A DNA stretch of 64,000 nucleotides. Origin: Poriferisodalis sp965116715 (GTDB taxonomy: Bacteria > Actinomycetota > Acidimicrobiia > Acidimicrobiales > Poriferisodalaceae). The notes beneath the pieces were generated by a model. That model did not search any database. It was not told the DNA's origin and saw only the letters and a list, made by a program, of their open reading frames with translations. The position numbers and the translations under genes were made by a program. Shown in pieces: positions 37,501-52,500 of this stretch; within the stretch, counting starts at the first letter, position 1; each line of letters opens with the position of its first letter. The stretch is from NCBI GenBank assembly GCA_965116715.1, contig OZ220724.1:1674001-1738000 (forward strand), in the 5' to 3' direction.

Positions 37501-40500
37501 TCGGACTCGCCCGCCGCGGTCACCTCCAGATCGCTCAACGACGTGGACGCCGTGCCTCTGGAGGTGTTGTAGGCGAAGATCTTGGAGCCGGCGCCGTCGC
37601 CAAAACTCACGTAGATGGCACCGCCCTCGATCCATGCGCCGAGGTTCCTTCTGCCTGCGCGCTGGTCGTCGTGCAGCGCGATGTCCCAGCCGCTGTTGCG
37701 CGCCCCACCGTCGATTTCGAACGCGTACAGCGTTTCGTCGGTCGCGTCGTTGAGCACCCAGATGGCGGTGCCGTCACCGACGATGGTGCGACCCTTGCCG
37801 CTGTAGTGGTCCGAGACGTTGTTGATGTCCTTGTCCGCGTCGCGTTCGCCGTGGTTGGCGCCGCCGAGGTGGTAGGCGTACAGGTGGTGGTCGCTGGTGT
37901 CGCTCACCCACATCGTCGTACCGTTCGACCACAAGCCCTGCGGATTGGCGTTGCCCCCCGTCAACGAGATGTCCTTGGCCGAGTCGCGGTCGCCGTGGAC
38001 GTCGCTCCCGGTGGTGACCGGGGTGCCGTCGGCGTTGACGGCGATCTTGTAGGCGTACAGGTGGTCGTCGTCGGGGTCGGACACCCACATCGTGCCGCTC
38101 ACCGTGCCGTCGGTGCCGTCCTTGACCATGTCTGACCAGATCCCGCCCCACAGCTTCTCGTTGCCGTCGCCGGTGGTGTCCAACTCGATGTCGAGGCTCG
38201 CCTCCCGGGTGCCGTCGGAGCGGTCGAACGCCAGCACCTTGTTGCTGCCAGCGTCGGCCACCCACAGCGTGTCCGCCGTGCCCGCCAAGCCGCGGGGCTT
38301 GATGTTGTCGACGCTCCACAAGTAGTTCACGTCGTCGCCGGCGCGCCAGCCGCCCGCCTCAGCCGAGCCGCGGCCCAGGTGCAGCGTGTAGTCACTGCTC
38401 AGGCCGGCGTCGTTGTCCAACACCCTGACGGTGAAGGTGTTGCGGCCCTCCGCCAGGTTCACCTGGTGATGGTCCTCCATGTCGTCGGCGTCGTCGAGCA
38501 CCTCACCGGCGGCATCGAGGACCGACACTTCGACGCCGTCTACGGCCGGCCATTCGAGCGTCGCCTGCGACACGCCAGCGCTCAAGCCCGCGTGGTAGAC
38601 GCGGTGATCGGCGGTGAAGCCGTGCAGCCTGTCGTCGGACTCGCCCGCCGCGGTCACCGACAGCGCGCTCAACGACGTGGACGCTGGGGCTCTGGAGGTG
38701 TTGTAGGCGAAGATCTTGGAGCGGTCGTTGTCGCCGCGGCCCACGTAGATGACATCGCCCTCGATCCAAGCGCCGCGAGTCGTTTCGTCGCCGTCCAAAC
38801 CCCTGGATTCGTGCGTGGCGTGCAGCTCGATGTCCCAGCCGCTGTTGCGCCCCCCACCGTCGATCTCGAACGCGTACAGCTCGTTGTCGTCTTCGTTGAG
38901 CACCCAGATCGCGGTGCCGTCACCGACGACGGCCCCCGGCTGCTCGCCAGAGCCGAACACGCCCGAGACGTCGATCTCCTTGTCCGAGTCGCGGGCGCCC
39001 GTGGCCAGCGTGTACGCGTACAGCTTTTCGTCGATGCCGTCGCTCACCCACATCGTCGAACCGTTCGACCACAAACCCCCCGGATCGTCGTTGACCCCCG
39101 CCAACGAGATGTCCTTGTCCGAGTCGCGGTCGCCGTGGGTGCCGCCCGGCGTGCCGTCGGCGTTGACAGCGATCTTGTACGCAAAGAGCACTGCGAACTC
39201 GGCATCGATCTGTGCGAGGACGGGATCAGCCACCCACATCGTGCCGCTCACCGTGCCATCGTCGACGTCCTCGACCATGTCGGACCAGATCCCGCCATTC
39301 AGCCCGATAGAGAAAACTCCACCAATAACGCCCAACTCGATGTCGAGGCCCGGCACCCGGCTGCCGTCGGAGCGGTCGAACGCCAAAACCTTGCTATTGG
39401 TCTCGGCGTTACCGTCGAAGTTGTTACCCGCATGGCCCACCCACAACGTGTCCGCCGTGCCCGCCATGCCTCTGGGCCAGATGCGTCCGACGCTCGACAG
39501 GAAGTTGACGTCGTCGCCGACGCGCCAGCCGCCCAACTCCGTCGAGCTGCGCCCCAGATGCAGCGTGTATTCACCGCTCAGGACGCTGTCGGTGTGCAAC
39601 ACCCTGACAGTGACAGTAGTGACGCCGACCTCCAAGTCAACCTGGTGGCCGCTCTCGCCACCGTCGGCGTCCTCGAGCACATCACCGTCAGCGTCCAGCA
39701 CCGACACCTCAGCCACAGCCTCGTTCGCGGCCGTCCATTCGAGCGTCGCCCGCGACACGCCAGCGCCGAAACCCGCACGATAGACACGGCGACCGGCAGC
39801 GAAACCGCGCAGCCTGTCATCGGACCCGCCCGCCGCGAACGCCGACAACGCAGCCAATTCAGGGGCAGACAGGTCATCCACCACCTGAAACACGCCCGAC
39901 AACGCGTACAGCGGCAGAGCCCCATTGCTGGACGCGGTATTCGCATCGAACGCGTCGCCGGCCGTCTCCGGAGTGCCTATCTGCGCCTCTGATGCCGCCC
40001 CGAGGTATCCGGTCGCGTGCGCGGTGCCGTCGGACGAACAGCCGGTCCAAGCCGAGTTCTCGCGGCTATTGTCCGCGCCCGAGGTGAACCTCGAAACCAA
40101 GCTTTGCCAGTCTTCGGTATAGAACGCCTTGTAGTGGTCGGCGATCTTGGCGCCGTTGAGCCAGTAGACGGGCACGCCGGTGTCATCGTCGGTGTAGGTG
40201 GTGCCGGTGTGGTCGCGTGCGCTCAGGCCCTCGGTGCATCCCAGCACCGTGAACAGGCCGCCGAACGAACCGACCGCGGCATGGCCGTTAGCGCCGATGT
40301 CGGCGCGCACATGGCTGTCGTAGTCGGCGATGGCGGTTGCGGTGGCGTCGCGTTCGCTGACCGTGAGCGCCAACAGCCGGAACTGGTCGCCGTCGTTCAG
40401 CCCCGACGGCGTGAGGGTCCAGCCGTCCGGCACCGCGGTCACGCCTTCGGCCAGCATGACGGGTTCACGGCTGAAGGTGACGGTGTAGGTCTCAGTGGTG

Positions 40501-43500
40501 GTGGTGTCCTGGGCGGTGACGGTGACGGTCACGTCGACGGTGCCGTTCCCGGTGAGGCTCGACAGGTCCACTTGGTGGCCGGCGTCGGTGTTGCTGCTGT
40601 CCGCGGGCGACGTGATCGTCGCGGTGGCCCTGAGCTGGAGCGCGCTGGCGGCCACGGTGACCTCGTCGATGCCTGACGGAACGGTCACCAGCCGCACCGC
40701 ATCGTTGTCGGGATCGACAGCGGTGTCGAGCGTGCCGCCGCTGTGGGTGACCGTCACCGTGCCGAGGTCGGCGTTGTCGGACACCGGCATGTTGAACGAG
40801 TACAGCTTCTGGCCCGTGCCGGCGCCTTTCGGCCTGCCCGCACCGATGGCCGACACCCACATCGTCACACCGTCAGACCACAGCCCCGCACGCGTCCACC
40901 GCGGCACACCAGCGGTGGTCGTGGCCAGGTCCTTCGCCGCCGCGCGCGACCCGTCAGCAAGGTCGTACGCGTACAGCTTGTCGTCGCCGTTGGTCTCATC
41001 GGACTCGGTCACCCACACCGTCACACCGTCAGACCAGATGCCCTGCGCGTTGGCGTTGTCGCCATCCAGGGCGAACTCGCGGTCAGCGCGGCCGTCGTTG
41101 CCGTCCAAGCGCAATCCGCTGGACAGATCGAACGCATACACCCGATCGGTGTCGGCATCAACAGTCCACAGCGTCGACCCGTCCGACCACAGGCCCGCCG
41201 CATCACCCGCCGCCGCCGGCACGCCGAACGGCTGAAGCGTGCCGTGAGGCGCGCCCGTCGAGATGTCATAGGGATGCACCCTCGCCGCGGGATCGTCGTA
41301 ATTCAGCACCCACAGCGCGTCCGCGCCGCGCCACACCCCATACACCGCCGGGCTGCACTTGTCATTGCCCGACAACCCGCAATTGCTCAACACCGTCAGC
41401 TCAGTGTCGTCAAGCTCCAGATCATCGGTGCCCGAGGTGCCGTCCTGGCGGACACCACCAGGCCACGCATAGGCGAACACCCGATCACCCCAGTCATCGG
41501 GCACCCACAGGGTCGAACCGTCCGACCACAAACCACGCGGAGCCCAATTCGTGCTGTCCAGCCACTCGACGTCATCGACCACCTTCCACACACCCACCTC
41601 CGACGACCCCAAACGCACCGTCAGCACATAGGTCTGCGTCGACGTGGTGTCCTGCGCGGTCACCACCACCTTCACCGTGCTGACCCCCGCCGGCAGCGCC
41701 GCCTGCAAACCATTCGACAGATCACCGTCAGAATCAGAGATCGCCGTGTCGCTGCCGTCGAAATACGCCACAGACGCGCCGTCGTCGGACAACACCGGCA
41801 CCACCGACACCGACGCAGCCGCAGCCACATCCACCACATACGCCAAAGTCGCCGGATCGAACCCCGCCACCGCAACGCCCTGCACCGACAAACCCGACAA
41901 AGACGCATCCTCCGACGGCGCCTCGGCTACCACGAACACGGGCGACAGCCCGTAGAACGGAGCCGCGGAGCTGGGTGAGGACGTGCCAGTGTCCAACTCA
42001 TTACGGTCAACAAATGGCTGGCCGTACACCACGTCGTCGGCGGCGCCCAGAGGCTTCTTGGACGATGTGTTTGCGGGATCCCCGGCGTCGTCGCAACCGG
42101 TCCAAACAACACCAGTTACATAGCTGACCCCGGCCGAATCTTTCGCGCTGTTGGAGTCCCAGCGGCCGTCGTAGAGATCCTCGTAGTCGTCGGCCAATTT
42201 TGAGCCGTTGAGCCAGTGGATGGGCACGCCCTTCTCGGAGCTCGTGTATGTCGTTCCCGTGTTGGCCCGAGCGTTCACGTCCGAGGTGCAGCCCAGCGCG
42301 GTGAAGAACTTGGCGAAGCGCTCGATGGCGTCGTGCGAGCCGGAGTCGCGGACATCGTCTTGGACGTGGGTGTTGTAGTCGGCGATGGACGACGACTGCG
42401 CATTGCGGGTGGCCCGGGTGACCAGCAGCAGGCGGAACTCTTTGCCGGCCGCGAGGCCCGAGGGTTTGAGGGCCCAGTTGAAGGCAACCTCCAAGGCCTC
42501 CACCGGCACGAACGCGTCGATCACATAGCGGGCGATGCTGTTGTCCTGGGCGGTGACGGTCACCGTGACCGTGTTGGATCCCGGCGACAGGGCCACCTGA
42601 TGGCCGTTGGAGCTGTCGCTGTCGGCGTCGGCGGGCTCGATGGCGACCTCAGACGTCGAAGACTCGGTGGCCGGGGCAGAGACCTCCAGCTCTTCGACGC
42701 CGGCCGGCAACTCAGCGCGGTACACGGTGACGTCGGCGCTGAATGTCGGCGTCAACGCGGCCGTCTGCGTCGCGTCGTTGGCATCGGTGTAGGTCAACTC
42801 GAGGCTGCTGAGGGTGGTGTCGCTGTCGAGCGAGGGGTCTCTGGTGGTGTTGTAGGCGAACACCTTGGAGTTCTCGCCGTCGCCGCGGGGCACATAGACC
42901 GTCCCGTCGTCGTACCACGCACCGCGGACAATCCCTTGGCTGCTGTGGTCGCTGTGCAAACTGAAGTCCCATGCCTCGTTGCGCAACCCGTTGTCCAACT
43001 GGAACCCGTACAGCTTTTTGTCGGCGTTGTTGAACGCCCACACGGCTGTGCCGTCGCTTGCGACGCCGCGCAAATCGTCCACTCCGAAAACGTCTGAGGC
43101 GTCGATGTCCTTGTCGGCGTCGCGGGCGTTCGCCGCCAGCGTGTAGGCGTAGATCTTTTTATCCTTGCGGTCGCCCACCCACATGGTGTCGCCGTTGGAC
43201 CACATGCCCGCAGGGTCGTTGTTCCCGTCGCGCAAGGTGACGTCCTTGCCCGAGTCGCGGTCGCCGTGGGCGTTGCCCACAGCGGTGACCGGGGTTATGC
43301 CGCCGGCGGCGACGTTCACCTTGTAGGCGTACAGCTTGTTGTCGTCAGGGTCGGCCACCCACATCGTGCCGCTCACAGACCCGTCTTCCGCCTCGGTGAC
43401 GTCAGCGAAGACCCCGCCCCACAGCTTCTCGTTGCCGCCGCCGGTGTCCAGCTCGATGTCGAGACCGACCACGCGCTTGCCGTCGGAGCGGTTGAAGGCC

Positions 43501-46500
43501 AGCAGCTTGGGGACGGTCGCGTGGTCGTCAGCCACCCACAGCACAGCGTCGGTGCCCCACACATCCCGAGGCTTGATGCCGTCCACACTCGACAGGTAGT
43601 TCACGTCGTCGCCGGCGCGCCAGCCGCCCGGCTCGGCCGAACTGCGATACAGATGCAGCGTGTACTCGCTCGAGACCAGGTCCCAGCCGGTCACCGTCAC
43701 TCGCACCGAGACCGTGATGACAGATCCGGCCGCCCCGAGAGCCACTTGGAAGTGGTCTTCGTTGTCGTCGGCGTCGTCGAGGGGGTCGCCGTTCGCGTCG
43801 AGCACCGTCACAACGACAGCGCCGTTGAACAAGTTCGCGGTCCAAGCCGCCGTGGCCTGGGAGACACTGCTGTCGAACCCGACGTGATACAGCCCCTGCC
43901 CGGACGCGAAACCACGCAGCCGGTCGACCGTGTCGCCCACAGCGGTCACAGACAAACCGCTCAACGGGTCGGGGACCACCTGCAGCAGATCCGACAGCGC
44001 AAAGCTCGCCAGCGAGGTGTTCGGCGACCTTGTGCCTCTGGCAAACCCGCCATTTTGGTGAGGCCGTGCCACCTGGATCGAAGTCCCCGTGTGCCCGAGG
44101 TGGCCGGTGGACCATTTGGTTCCTTGGTTGTTGCAACCCGTCCAGACAAACCGGTTGTTGCCGCTGTCGGCAACGCTGTCCCCCGACGTCCGCGTCGGCG
44201 ACAGGTTGTCCCACGTGGCGTCGTAGAAGTCCTCATAATGGTCGGCGACCTTGGCGCCGTTGAGCCAGTAAATCGGCACGCCCTCGCCGCCGCCGACGGT
44301 GAACGTCGTCCCGGTGTGGTCGACGGCATCGACGGTCGCGGTACACCCAAGCACCCGGAACAAATCCGGACTGGATCTCACCGCGGTGTGGCCGCTGGTG
44401 TCCACGTCATTGCGAACCCGCGTCTGGTAGTCGGCGATGTCGGCGCTTGTGGCGTTGCCCGTGCCCACGGTGACCGCGAGCAGCCGGAACAGATCACCGC
44501 TCAGGCCGTCAGGCACCAGCGCCCAGGAGAGATTCACAGGGGTCGCGCCGTCAGTCAGCGCGCGGCGCGCCGTGACGACGTAATCCTTCACTGTCACGCC
44601 GTCCTGGGCGGTCACCCGTACCCTGATCTTGACAAAGGTGCCCGCAGCAAGGTCCACCTGGTGGCCCTCGGTGTTGCCGTCCGCGTCGGCGGGCGAGACG
44701 ATCTCGACAGTGGCGGCGGACTGCCGGGGTCTCGCAGCGACCGTCACCTGCGCCATCGACGCCTCGACCGCTGCCTCGTAGCTGGTCACGTCCTGCGAGA
44801 ACGCAGGGCTCAGATCCACGCTGCCGTCGGCGTGGGTGAGGGTGAGGCCGCGCAGGTCGGCGACATCGGAGACCGGCATGTTCAGGGAGTAGAGCTTCTG
44901 ACCCGAGCCCTCACCGGCGTTGCCCCGTCGGCTGCCGTAGTCGGCGACCCACATGGTCTCGCCGTCGGACCACAAGGGCCCCCGGTCCCAGCGCGGCGGG
45001 CCCTCCGCGGTGCTGCTCAGATCCGACGTCGACAGGCGCGACCCGTCGGCGAGGCTGTACGCATACAGCTTGTCGTCGCCGTTGGTGCCGTCCGACTCCG
45101 ACACCCACATCACCACCCCGTCGGACCAGACACCCTGAGGGTTGGCGTTGTCGGCGTGCAAGTCGAACTCGCGGTCAGCACGGCTGTCAGTGCCGTCGAG
45201 TCTCAATCCCGTCGCGAGTTCGAACGCGTGCATTGTCCCGCGGCCCTTGTCCAGCACCCACATGATCTCGCCGTCGGACCAGATGCCCTGCGGATCAGCA
45301 GTCTCCCCGCTATATGAGATACCCGCCTTGAAGGGCAGGACGATCGCGGTGGCCTCGGAGAGATAGGTCCTAGTCGCGAGGTCGTAGGGCCACACCGTCG
45401 AGTCGTTCCATTCGAGCACCCACATGGTCTCGCCGTCGGACCACAACCCGACCGGCGTGGATTGGCATTGCTCATTCCGGCCTTGGTCGTTTAAGCAAAG
45501 TACTTTTTCAACCTTGAGCTCACCAGGGTTATCGCCACGGCCAGAGACGAACTCCTTGGACTCGTCGCGTGCTCCGGTGGCCAGGGTGTAGGCGAACACC
45601 CGATGGGCTACCTCGTCCGCGACCCACAACGTCGTCCCGTCGGACCACATGTCACTCGGATTCCAGTTCTTCGGATCGAGGTACTCGATGTCGTCGGTCA
45701 CCTTCCACTCGCCGACTTTCGACGAACCCAAGCGGATGGTCAGCTCATAGGTGTTTGATGCGGACGACTCGGTCACCTTCACCTTCACCGTGTTTTCGCC
45801 GACCGACAACGACACGGGGTTGGAAATCGTCATGTCGTCTTCGTCGAGATACGCCACCGTGACGTCGCCGCTCGATGTCGTCGCGATCGTGACCGACGTG
45901 ACGCCCGCCGCCACATCGACCGTATAGTCGAACACGTCCGACGCGAATTCCGGGCTGAGCACCGCCGGATTCGAGTCATTATCGGTGACCGTCAGACCTG
46001 TGAGCCTCGCGTCCGTCGACGCTTCCTCCTCGCGGGTGATGTTGAGGGTGTGGATCACCGCGGTGTTGTTCTCAGCGGTCACCTTCACCTTGACGATGTT
46101 CTCGCCGACGTCCAGGTCCACCTGATGGCCGTTGTCCTCAGCGGTGGTGTCGGCGTCGGCCAGCGCCGATTCGTCGTCAGCGAGCAGCTCAACTGACACC
46201 GCCCGCTCGTCGCCGGCCGCGGCGGCCACCGTCACCCGGGCCACATCGTTGCCCACACTCGCCGTGTAGTTGTTGGTGCTCGGCGTGCGGGTCACCGCCA
46301 CCGCGTCCCCAGCCGCCATCGACGTGCCCTCGAACACCTCCAACGACCCCAGCGAGGCGTCGTTCGAGGGGCGGCGCAGCTTGATCGTGTACGTCGCGGT
46401 CGAGCTGTCCTGGGCGGTGACCGTGACCGACACGTCCACGGTGCCCGACCCGGTCAGGCTCGACAGGTCCACCTGATGGCCGGCGTCACCGCTCTTGCTG

Positions 46501-49500
46501 TCCGCGGGGGTCGTGATCGCCGCCGTCGCTTTGAGCTGACGCGCCCCCACGCTGACGGTGACCTCATCGATGCCGACCGGGGCGACTGCCACCAACACCG
46601 TGCCGTCATCCGGGTCGGGCACCACATCGAGCGTGCCGCCGCTGTGAGTGACCGTCACCGTGCCGAGGTCGGCGTTGTCGGACACCGGCATGTTGAACGA
46701 ATACAGCTTCTGGTCCGCGCACACCCCCGGCGGGTCGCAGCCGCTGGTGTCCTGACCCACCCACATGACCTCGCCGTCGGACCACAGGCCCAGCGGCCGG
46801 TCCTGGCCCGCGCTGGCCAGCGTGTCGAACTCCAAGTCGTCGCTGCCAAGGGTGCTGCCGTCCTGGCGGTCCTTGGTGTCGAGGTCGAACGCGGCAACGA
46901 AACTGTCCTCGCCGGGGTCGCTGTCAGACACCGCCACCCACATCGTCACCCCGTCAGACCAGATCCCCCGCTCAAGCTTGCCGGTCAGGCCCACCTCGAG
47001 CTCCAGACCGCTGCGGCGCGACCCGCCGTCCAGCGCGTACGCGTACACATGGCTGTCCGCGTCGTCGACCACCCACATCGTGTCCCCGTCCGACCAGATC
47101 GCCAACGGGTTGCGGTTGTCCGAAGCCAGCTCGATATCAGACCCCGACACACGCGACCGGTCCGACATGTCGTACGCGTACACCTTGTCGTCCTGCGCCT
47201 CGAGCACCCACATCGTGTCCCCGTCCGACCACACCCCGTGCGGGATCGGACCGCACTGCTCGTCGAAGCCCGACCCGCAATCGCTCGCCGCGACCGCCAA
47301 ATGCGAATCGTCGAGCTCCTTGGCCATGTCACGCGCCTCGGTCGCCCACGTGTACGCGAACACCCGCCCACCGTCGTCGGCCGCCCACAGCGTCGTCCCG
47401 TCCGACCACATGTCCAGCACCGTCCCGTTGGACTCCGCCAGCCACTCCACATCATCCACCACACGCCACCCGAACGGCTCCGACGACCCCAAACGCACCG
47501 TCAGCACATAGGTCTCAGTCGACGTGCCGTCCTGCGCGGTCACCACCACCTTCACCGTGCTGACCCCCGCCGACAGCGCCGCCTGCAAACCATTCGACAG
47601 ATCACCATCAGAATCAGAGATCGCCGTGTCGCTGCCGTCCAAGTACGCCACAGACGCGCCGTCGTCGGACAACACCGGCACCACCGACACCGACGCAGCC
47701 GCAGCCACATCCACCGCATACGCCAAAGTCGCCGGATCGAACCCCGCCACCGCAACGCCCTGCACCGACAAACCCGACAAAGACGCATCCTCCGACGGCG
47801 CAGCCGCCCGCGTCACTGTCAGGTTGTAGTCGCCGGTCGTGGTGCCGTCCTCGGCGGTGACCCGCAACCGCAACTTGTTGGCACCCTCGGCCAGCGACGA
47901 CACGGTATGGGTCAAAATATGGGTGTCCGAGTCCTTGCCGGCCGAGTCGGCCAGCTCGGACTCGACCTCGCTGGGAGGGGCGCCCGTCACCGACAGCAAG
48001 GCAACCGTCGCGTTCTCATGGCCCGCGGTCGCCGACACCGCCGCCGCCTCCACATCGTGGCCCACATCCACCGTGTAAGTCAGAGTCGCCGGATCGAACC
48101 CGTCCACCTCAGTCCCCGCCACCAACAGCTCCGACAGCGTCGCGTCAGAGGACTGACGGCGCAGCCTGATCGTGTACGTCGCGGTCGAGCTGTCCTGGGC
48201 GGTCACCGTCACCGACACGTCCACCGTGCCCGACCCGGTCAGGCTCGACAGGTCCACCTGATGGCCGGCGTCACCGCTCTTGCTGTCCGCGGGGGTCGTG
48301 ATCGCCGCCGTCGCTTTGAGCTGACGCGCCCCCACGCTGACGGTGACCTCATCGATGCCGACCGGGGCGACTGCCACCAACACCGTGCCGTCATCCGGGT
48401 CGGGCACCACATCGAGCGTGCCGCCGCTGTGAGTGACCGTCACCGTGCCGAGGTCGGCGTTGTCGGACACCGGCATGTTGAACGAATACAGCTTCTGGTC
48501 CGCGCACACCCCCGGCGGGTCGCAGCCGCTGGTGTCCTGACCCACCCACATGACCTCGCCGTCGGACCACAGGCCCAGCGGCCGGTCCTGGCCCGCGCTG
48601 GCCAGCGTGTCGAACTCCAAGTCGTCGCTGCCAAGGGTGCTGCCGTCCTGGCGGTCCTTGGTGTCGAGGTCGAACGCGGCAACGAAACTGTCCTCGCCGG
48701 GGTCGCTGTCAGACACCGCCACCCACATCGTCACCCCGTCAGACCAGATCCCCCGCTCAAGCTTGCCGGTCAGGCCCACCTCGAGCTCCAGACCGCTGCG
48801 GCGCGACCCGCCGTCCAGCGCGTACGCGTACACATGGCTGTCCGCGTCGTCGACCACCCACATCGTGTCCCCGTCCGACCAGATCGCCAACGGGTTGCGG
48901 TTGTCCGAAGCCAGCTCGATATCAGACCCCGACACACGCGACCGGTCCGACATGTCGTACGCGTACACCTTGTCGTCCTGCGCCTCGAGCACCCACATCG
49001 TGTCCCCGTCCGACCACACCCCGTGCGGGATCGGACCGCACTGCTCGTCGAAGCCCGACCCGCAATCGCTCGCCGCGACCGCCAAATGCGAATCGTCGAG
49101 CTCCTTGGCCATGTCACGCGCCTCGGTCGCCCACGTGTACGCGAACACCCGCCCACCGTCGTCGGCCGCCCACAGCGTCGTCCCGTCCGACCACATGTCC
49201 AGCACCGTCCCGTTGGACTCCGCCAGCCACTCCACATCATCCACCACACGCCACCCGAACGGCTCCGACGACCCCAAACGCACCGTCAGCACATAGGTCT
49301 CAGTCGACGTGCCGTCCTGCGCGGTCACCACCACCTTCACCGTGCTGACCCCCGCCGACAGCGCCGCCTGCAAACCATTCGACAGATCACCATCAGAATC
49401 AGAGATCGCCGTGTCGCTGCCGTCCAAGTACGCCACAGACGCGCCGTCGTCGGACAACACCGGCACCACCGACACCGACGCAGCCGCAGCCACATCCACC

Positions 49501-52500
49501 GCATACGCCAAAGTCGCCGGATCGAACCCCGCCACCGCAACGCCCTGCACCGACAAACCCGACAAAGACGCATCCTCCGACGGCGCAGCCGCCCGCGTCA
49601 CTGTCAGGTTGTAGTCGCCGGTCGTGGTGCCGTCCTCGGCGGTGACCCGCAACCGCAACTTGTTGGCACCCTCGGCCAGCGACGACACGGTATGGGTCAA
49701 AATATGGGTGTCCGAGTCCTTGCCGGCCGAGTCGGCCAGCTCGGACTCGACCTCGCTGGGAGGGGCGCCCGTCACCGACAGCAAGGCAACCGTCGCGTTC
49801 TCATGGCCCGCGGTCGCCGACACCGCCGCCGCCTCCACATCGTGGCCCACATCCACCGTGTAAGTCAGAGTCGCCGGATCGAACCCGTCCACCTCAGTCC
49901 CCGCCACCAACAGCTCCGACAGCGTCGCGTCAGAGGACTGACGGCGCAGCCTGATCGTGTACGTCGCGGTGGTGGTGCCGTCCTGGGCGGTCACCGTCAC
50001 CGACACGTCCACCGTGCCCGACCCGGTCAGGCTCGACAGGTCCACCTGATGGCCGCCGTCGGTGTCGTTGCTGTCGGCGGGCGAGGTGATCGCGGCGGTG
50101 GCCCTGAGCTGGAGCGCGCTGGCGGCCACGGTGACCTCGTCGATGCCTGACGGAACGGTCACCAGCCGCACCGCATCGTTGTCGGGATCGACAGCGGTTT
50201 CGAGCGTGCCGCCGCTGTGGGTGACGGTGACTTTGCCGAGGTCGGCGTTGTCGGACACCGGCATGTTGAACGAGTACAGCTTCTGGCCCGTGCCGGCGCC
50301 TTTCGGCCTGCCCGCACCGATGGCCGACACCCACATCGTCACACCGTCAGACCACAGCCCCGCACGCGTCCACCGCGGCACACCAGCGGTGGTCGTGGCC
50401 AGGTCCTTCGCCGCCGCGCGCGACCCGTCAGCAAGGTCGTACGCATACAGCTTGTCGTCGCCGTTGGTCTCATCGGACTCGGTCACCCACACCGTCACAC
50501 CGTCAGACCAGATGCCCTGCGCGTTGGCGTTGTCGCCATCCAGGTCGAACTCGCGGTCAGCGCGGCCGTCGCTGCCGTCCAAACGCAATCCGCTGGACAG
50601 ATCGAACGCATACACCCGATCGGTGTCGGCATCAACAGTCCACAGCGTCGACCCGTCCGACCACAGGCCCGCCGCATCACCCGCCGCCGCCGGCACGCCG
50701 AACGGCTGAAGCGTGCCGTGAGGCGCGCCCGTCGAGATGTCATAGGGATGCACCCTCGCCGCGGGATCGTCGTAATTCAGCACCCACAGCGCGTCCGCGC
50801 CGCGCCACACCCCATACACCGCCGGGCTGCACTTGTCATTGCCCGACAACCCGCAATTGCTCAACACCGTCAGCTCAGTGTCGTCAAGCTCCAGATCATC
50901 GGTGCCCGAGGTGCCGTCCTGGCGGACACCACCAGGCCACGCATAGGCGAACACCCGATCACCCCAGTCATCGGGCACCCACAGGGTCGAACCGTCCGAC
51001 CACAAACCACGCGGAGCCCAATTCGTGCTGTCCAGCCACTCGACGTCATCGACCACCTTCCACACACCCACCTCCGACGACCCCAAACGCACCGTCAGCA
51101 CATAGGTCTGCGTCGACGTGGTGTCCTGCGCGGTCACCACCACCTTCACCGTGCTGACCCCCGCCGGCAGCGCCGCCTGCAAACCATTCGACAGATCACC
51201 GTCAGAATCAGAGATCGCCGTGTCGCTGCCGTCGAAATACGCCACAGACGCGCCGTCGTCGGACAACACCGGCACCACCGACACCGACGCAGCCGCAGCC
51301 ACATCCACCACATACGCCAAAGTCGCCGGATCGAACCCCGCCACCGCAACGCCCTGCACCGACAAACCCGACAAAGACGCATCCTCCGACGCCGCCTCGG
51401 CTACCACGAAGATCGGCGACAGGCCGTAGAGCGAGCTATTAGACCTCGGAAAACTCTGACAGCAGCTCAACTCGAAGCCGTTGACCCAGTATTGGCCCGA
51501 GGTGGTGCGGCTCCCCCCGCTGAGCGGATCCTGCGACTTTGTTCCGTCCGAATCGCATCCCGTCATCACCGAGTATTGGTCAGATGAGGAGGTGAGGGAG
51601 GCACCGGACAGGCGTCTCCCCGAGTTGGAGTCCCAAGCGCCGTCGTAGAAGCTCTTGTAGTCGTCGGCGACCCTGGCGCCACCGAGCCAGTAAATGGGCA
51701 CGCCGGGAGCGTCGTCGGTGAAGGTTGTATCGGTGTGGTCACGGGCGTCGACAGAAGCAGTGCATCCGAGCACCTCGAACAGGCTGGCATGGTCTTGGAT
51801 CGCGCTATGGCCGTTGTCCGACACGTCCTGTCGCATGAAGGTGTCGTAGGCGGCGATGTCGCCGAATCGTGAGTTGCGTTGGGCGGTCGTGACGCCGATC
51901 AGTCGGAACCGGTCGCCGCTCGCTACGTCGGCGGGCTTGAGCGCCCAATCGGCGGGCACCTCCACCACGTTCGGGCTGAGCAGATCGATCTCGTAGGCCA
52001 CGATGAGGCCGCTCTCGGAGGCCACCCGCACCGTGATGGGGTTGTGCCCGGGATTCAGACGCACCTGATGGCCGAGGGTGTTGCCGTCGGCGTCGGCAGG
52101 GGTGATCACCGGTGCGCCTACGGCGTCGGTGGCGGTGGCTGCGACGGTGACGGACATCACGTCGGAATCGACCTCCGCGGCATAGGAAGTCGTCTCAGTG
52201 GCGAACAGCGGGTCGAGCGCTACCGACTGCGTCGCGTCGTTGGAGTCGGTGTAGGTCAGGACAAGGCCGGTGAGGGCGCCGTCGCTCGACAGCGACGGGT
52301 CGATGGGGGTGTTGTAGGCGAAGAACTTGGAATGGTCGGCGCCGTCGCCGCGGCCCACATAGATCACACCGTCTTCGAACCAGGCGCCCCTGATCAGGTC
52401 TTTCGAGCCGGTGTGGCTGTTTTCCAGGCTGATGTCCCAGTTCGGGTTGCGCGTGTCGTCGAGTTGGAAGGCGTAGAGCTTCCCGTCCTCGGCGTGGAGC

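Noticed and set aside
46476..50150. Plus-strand open frame of about 1,200 codons
   Set aside because: Antisense shadow of the 1,785-bp tandem duplication; repeats itself with the same period and has no protein-like features.
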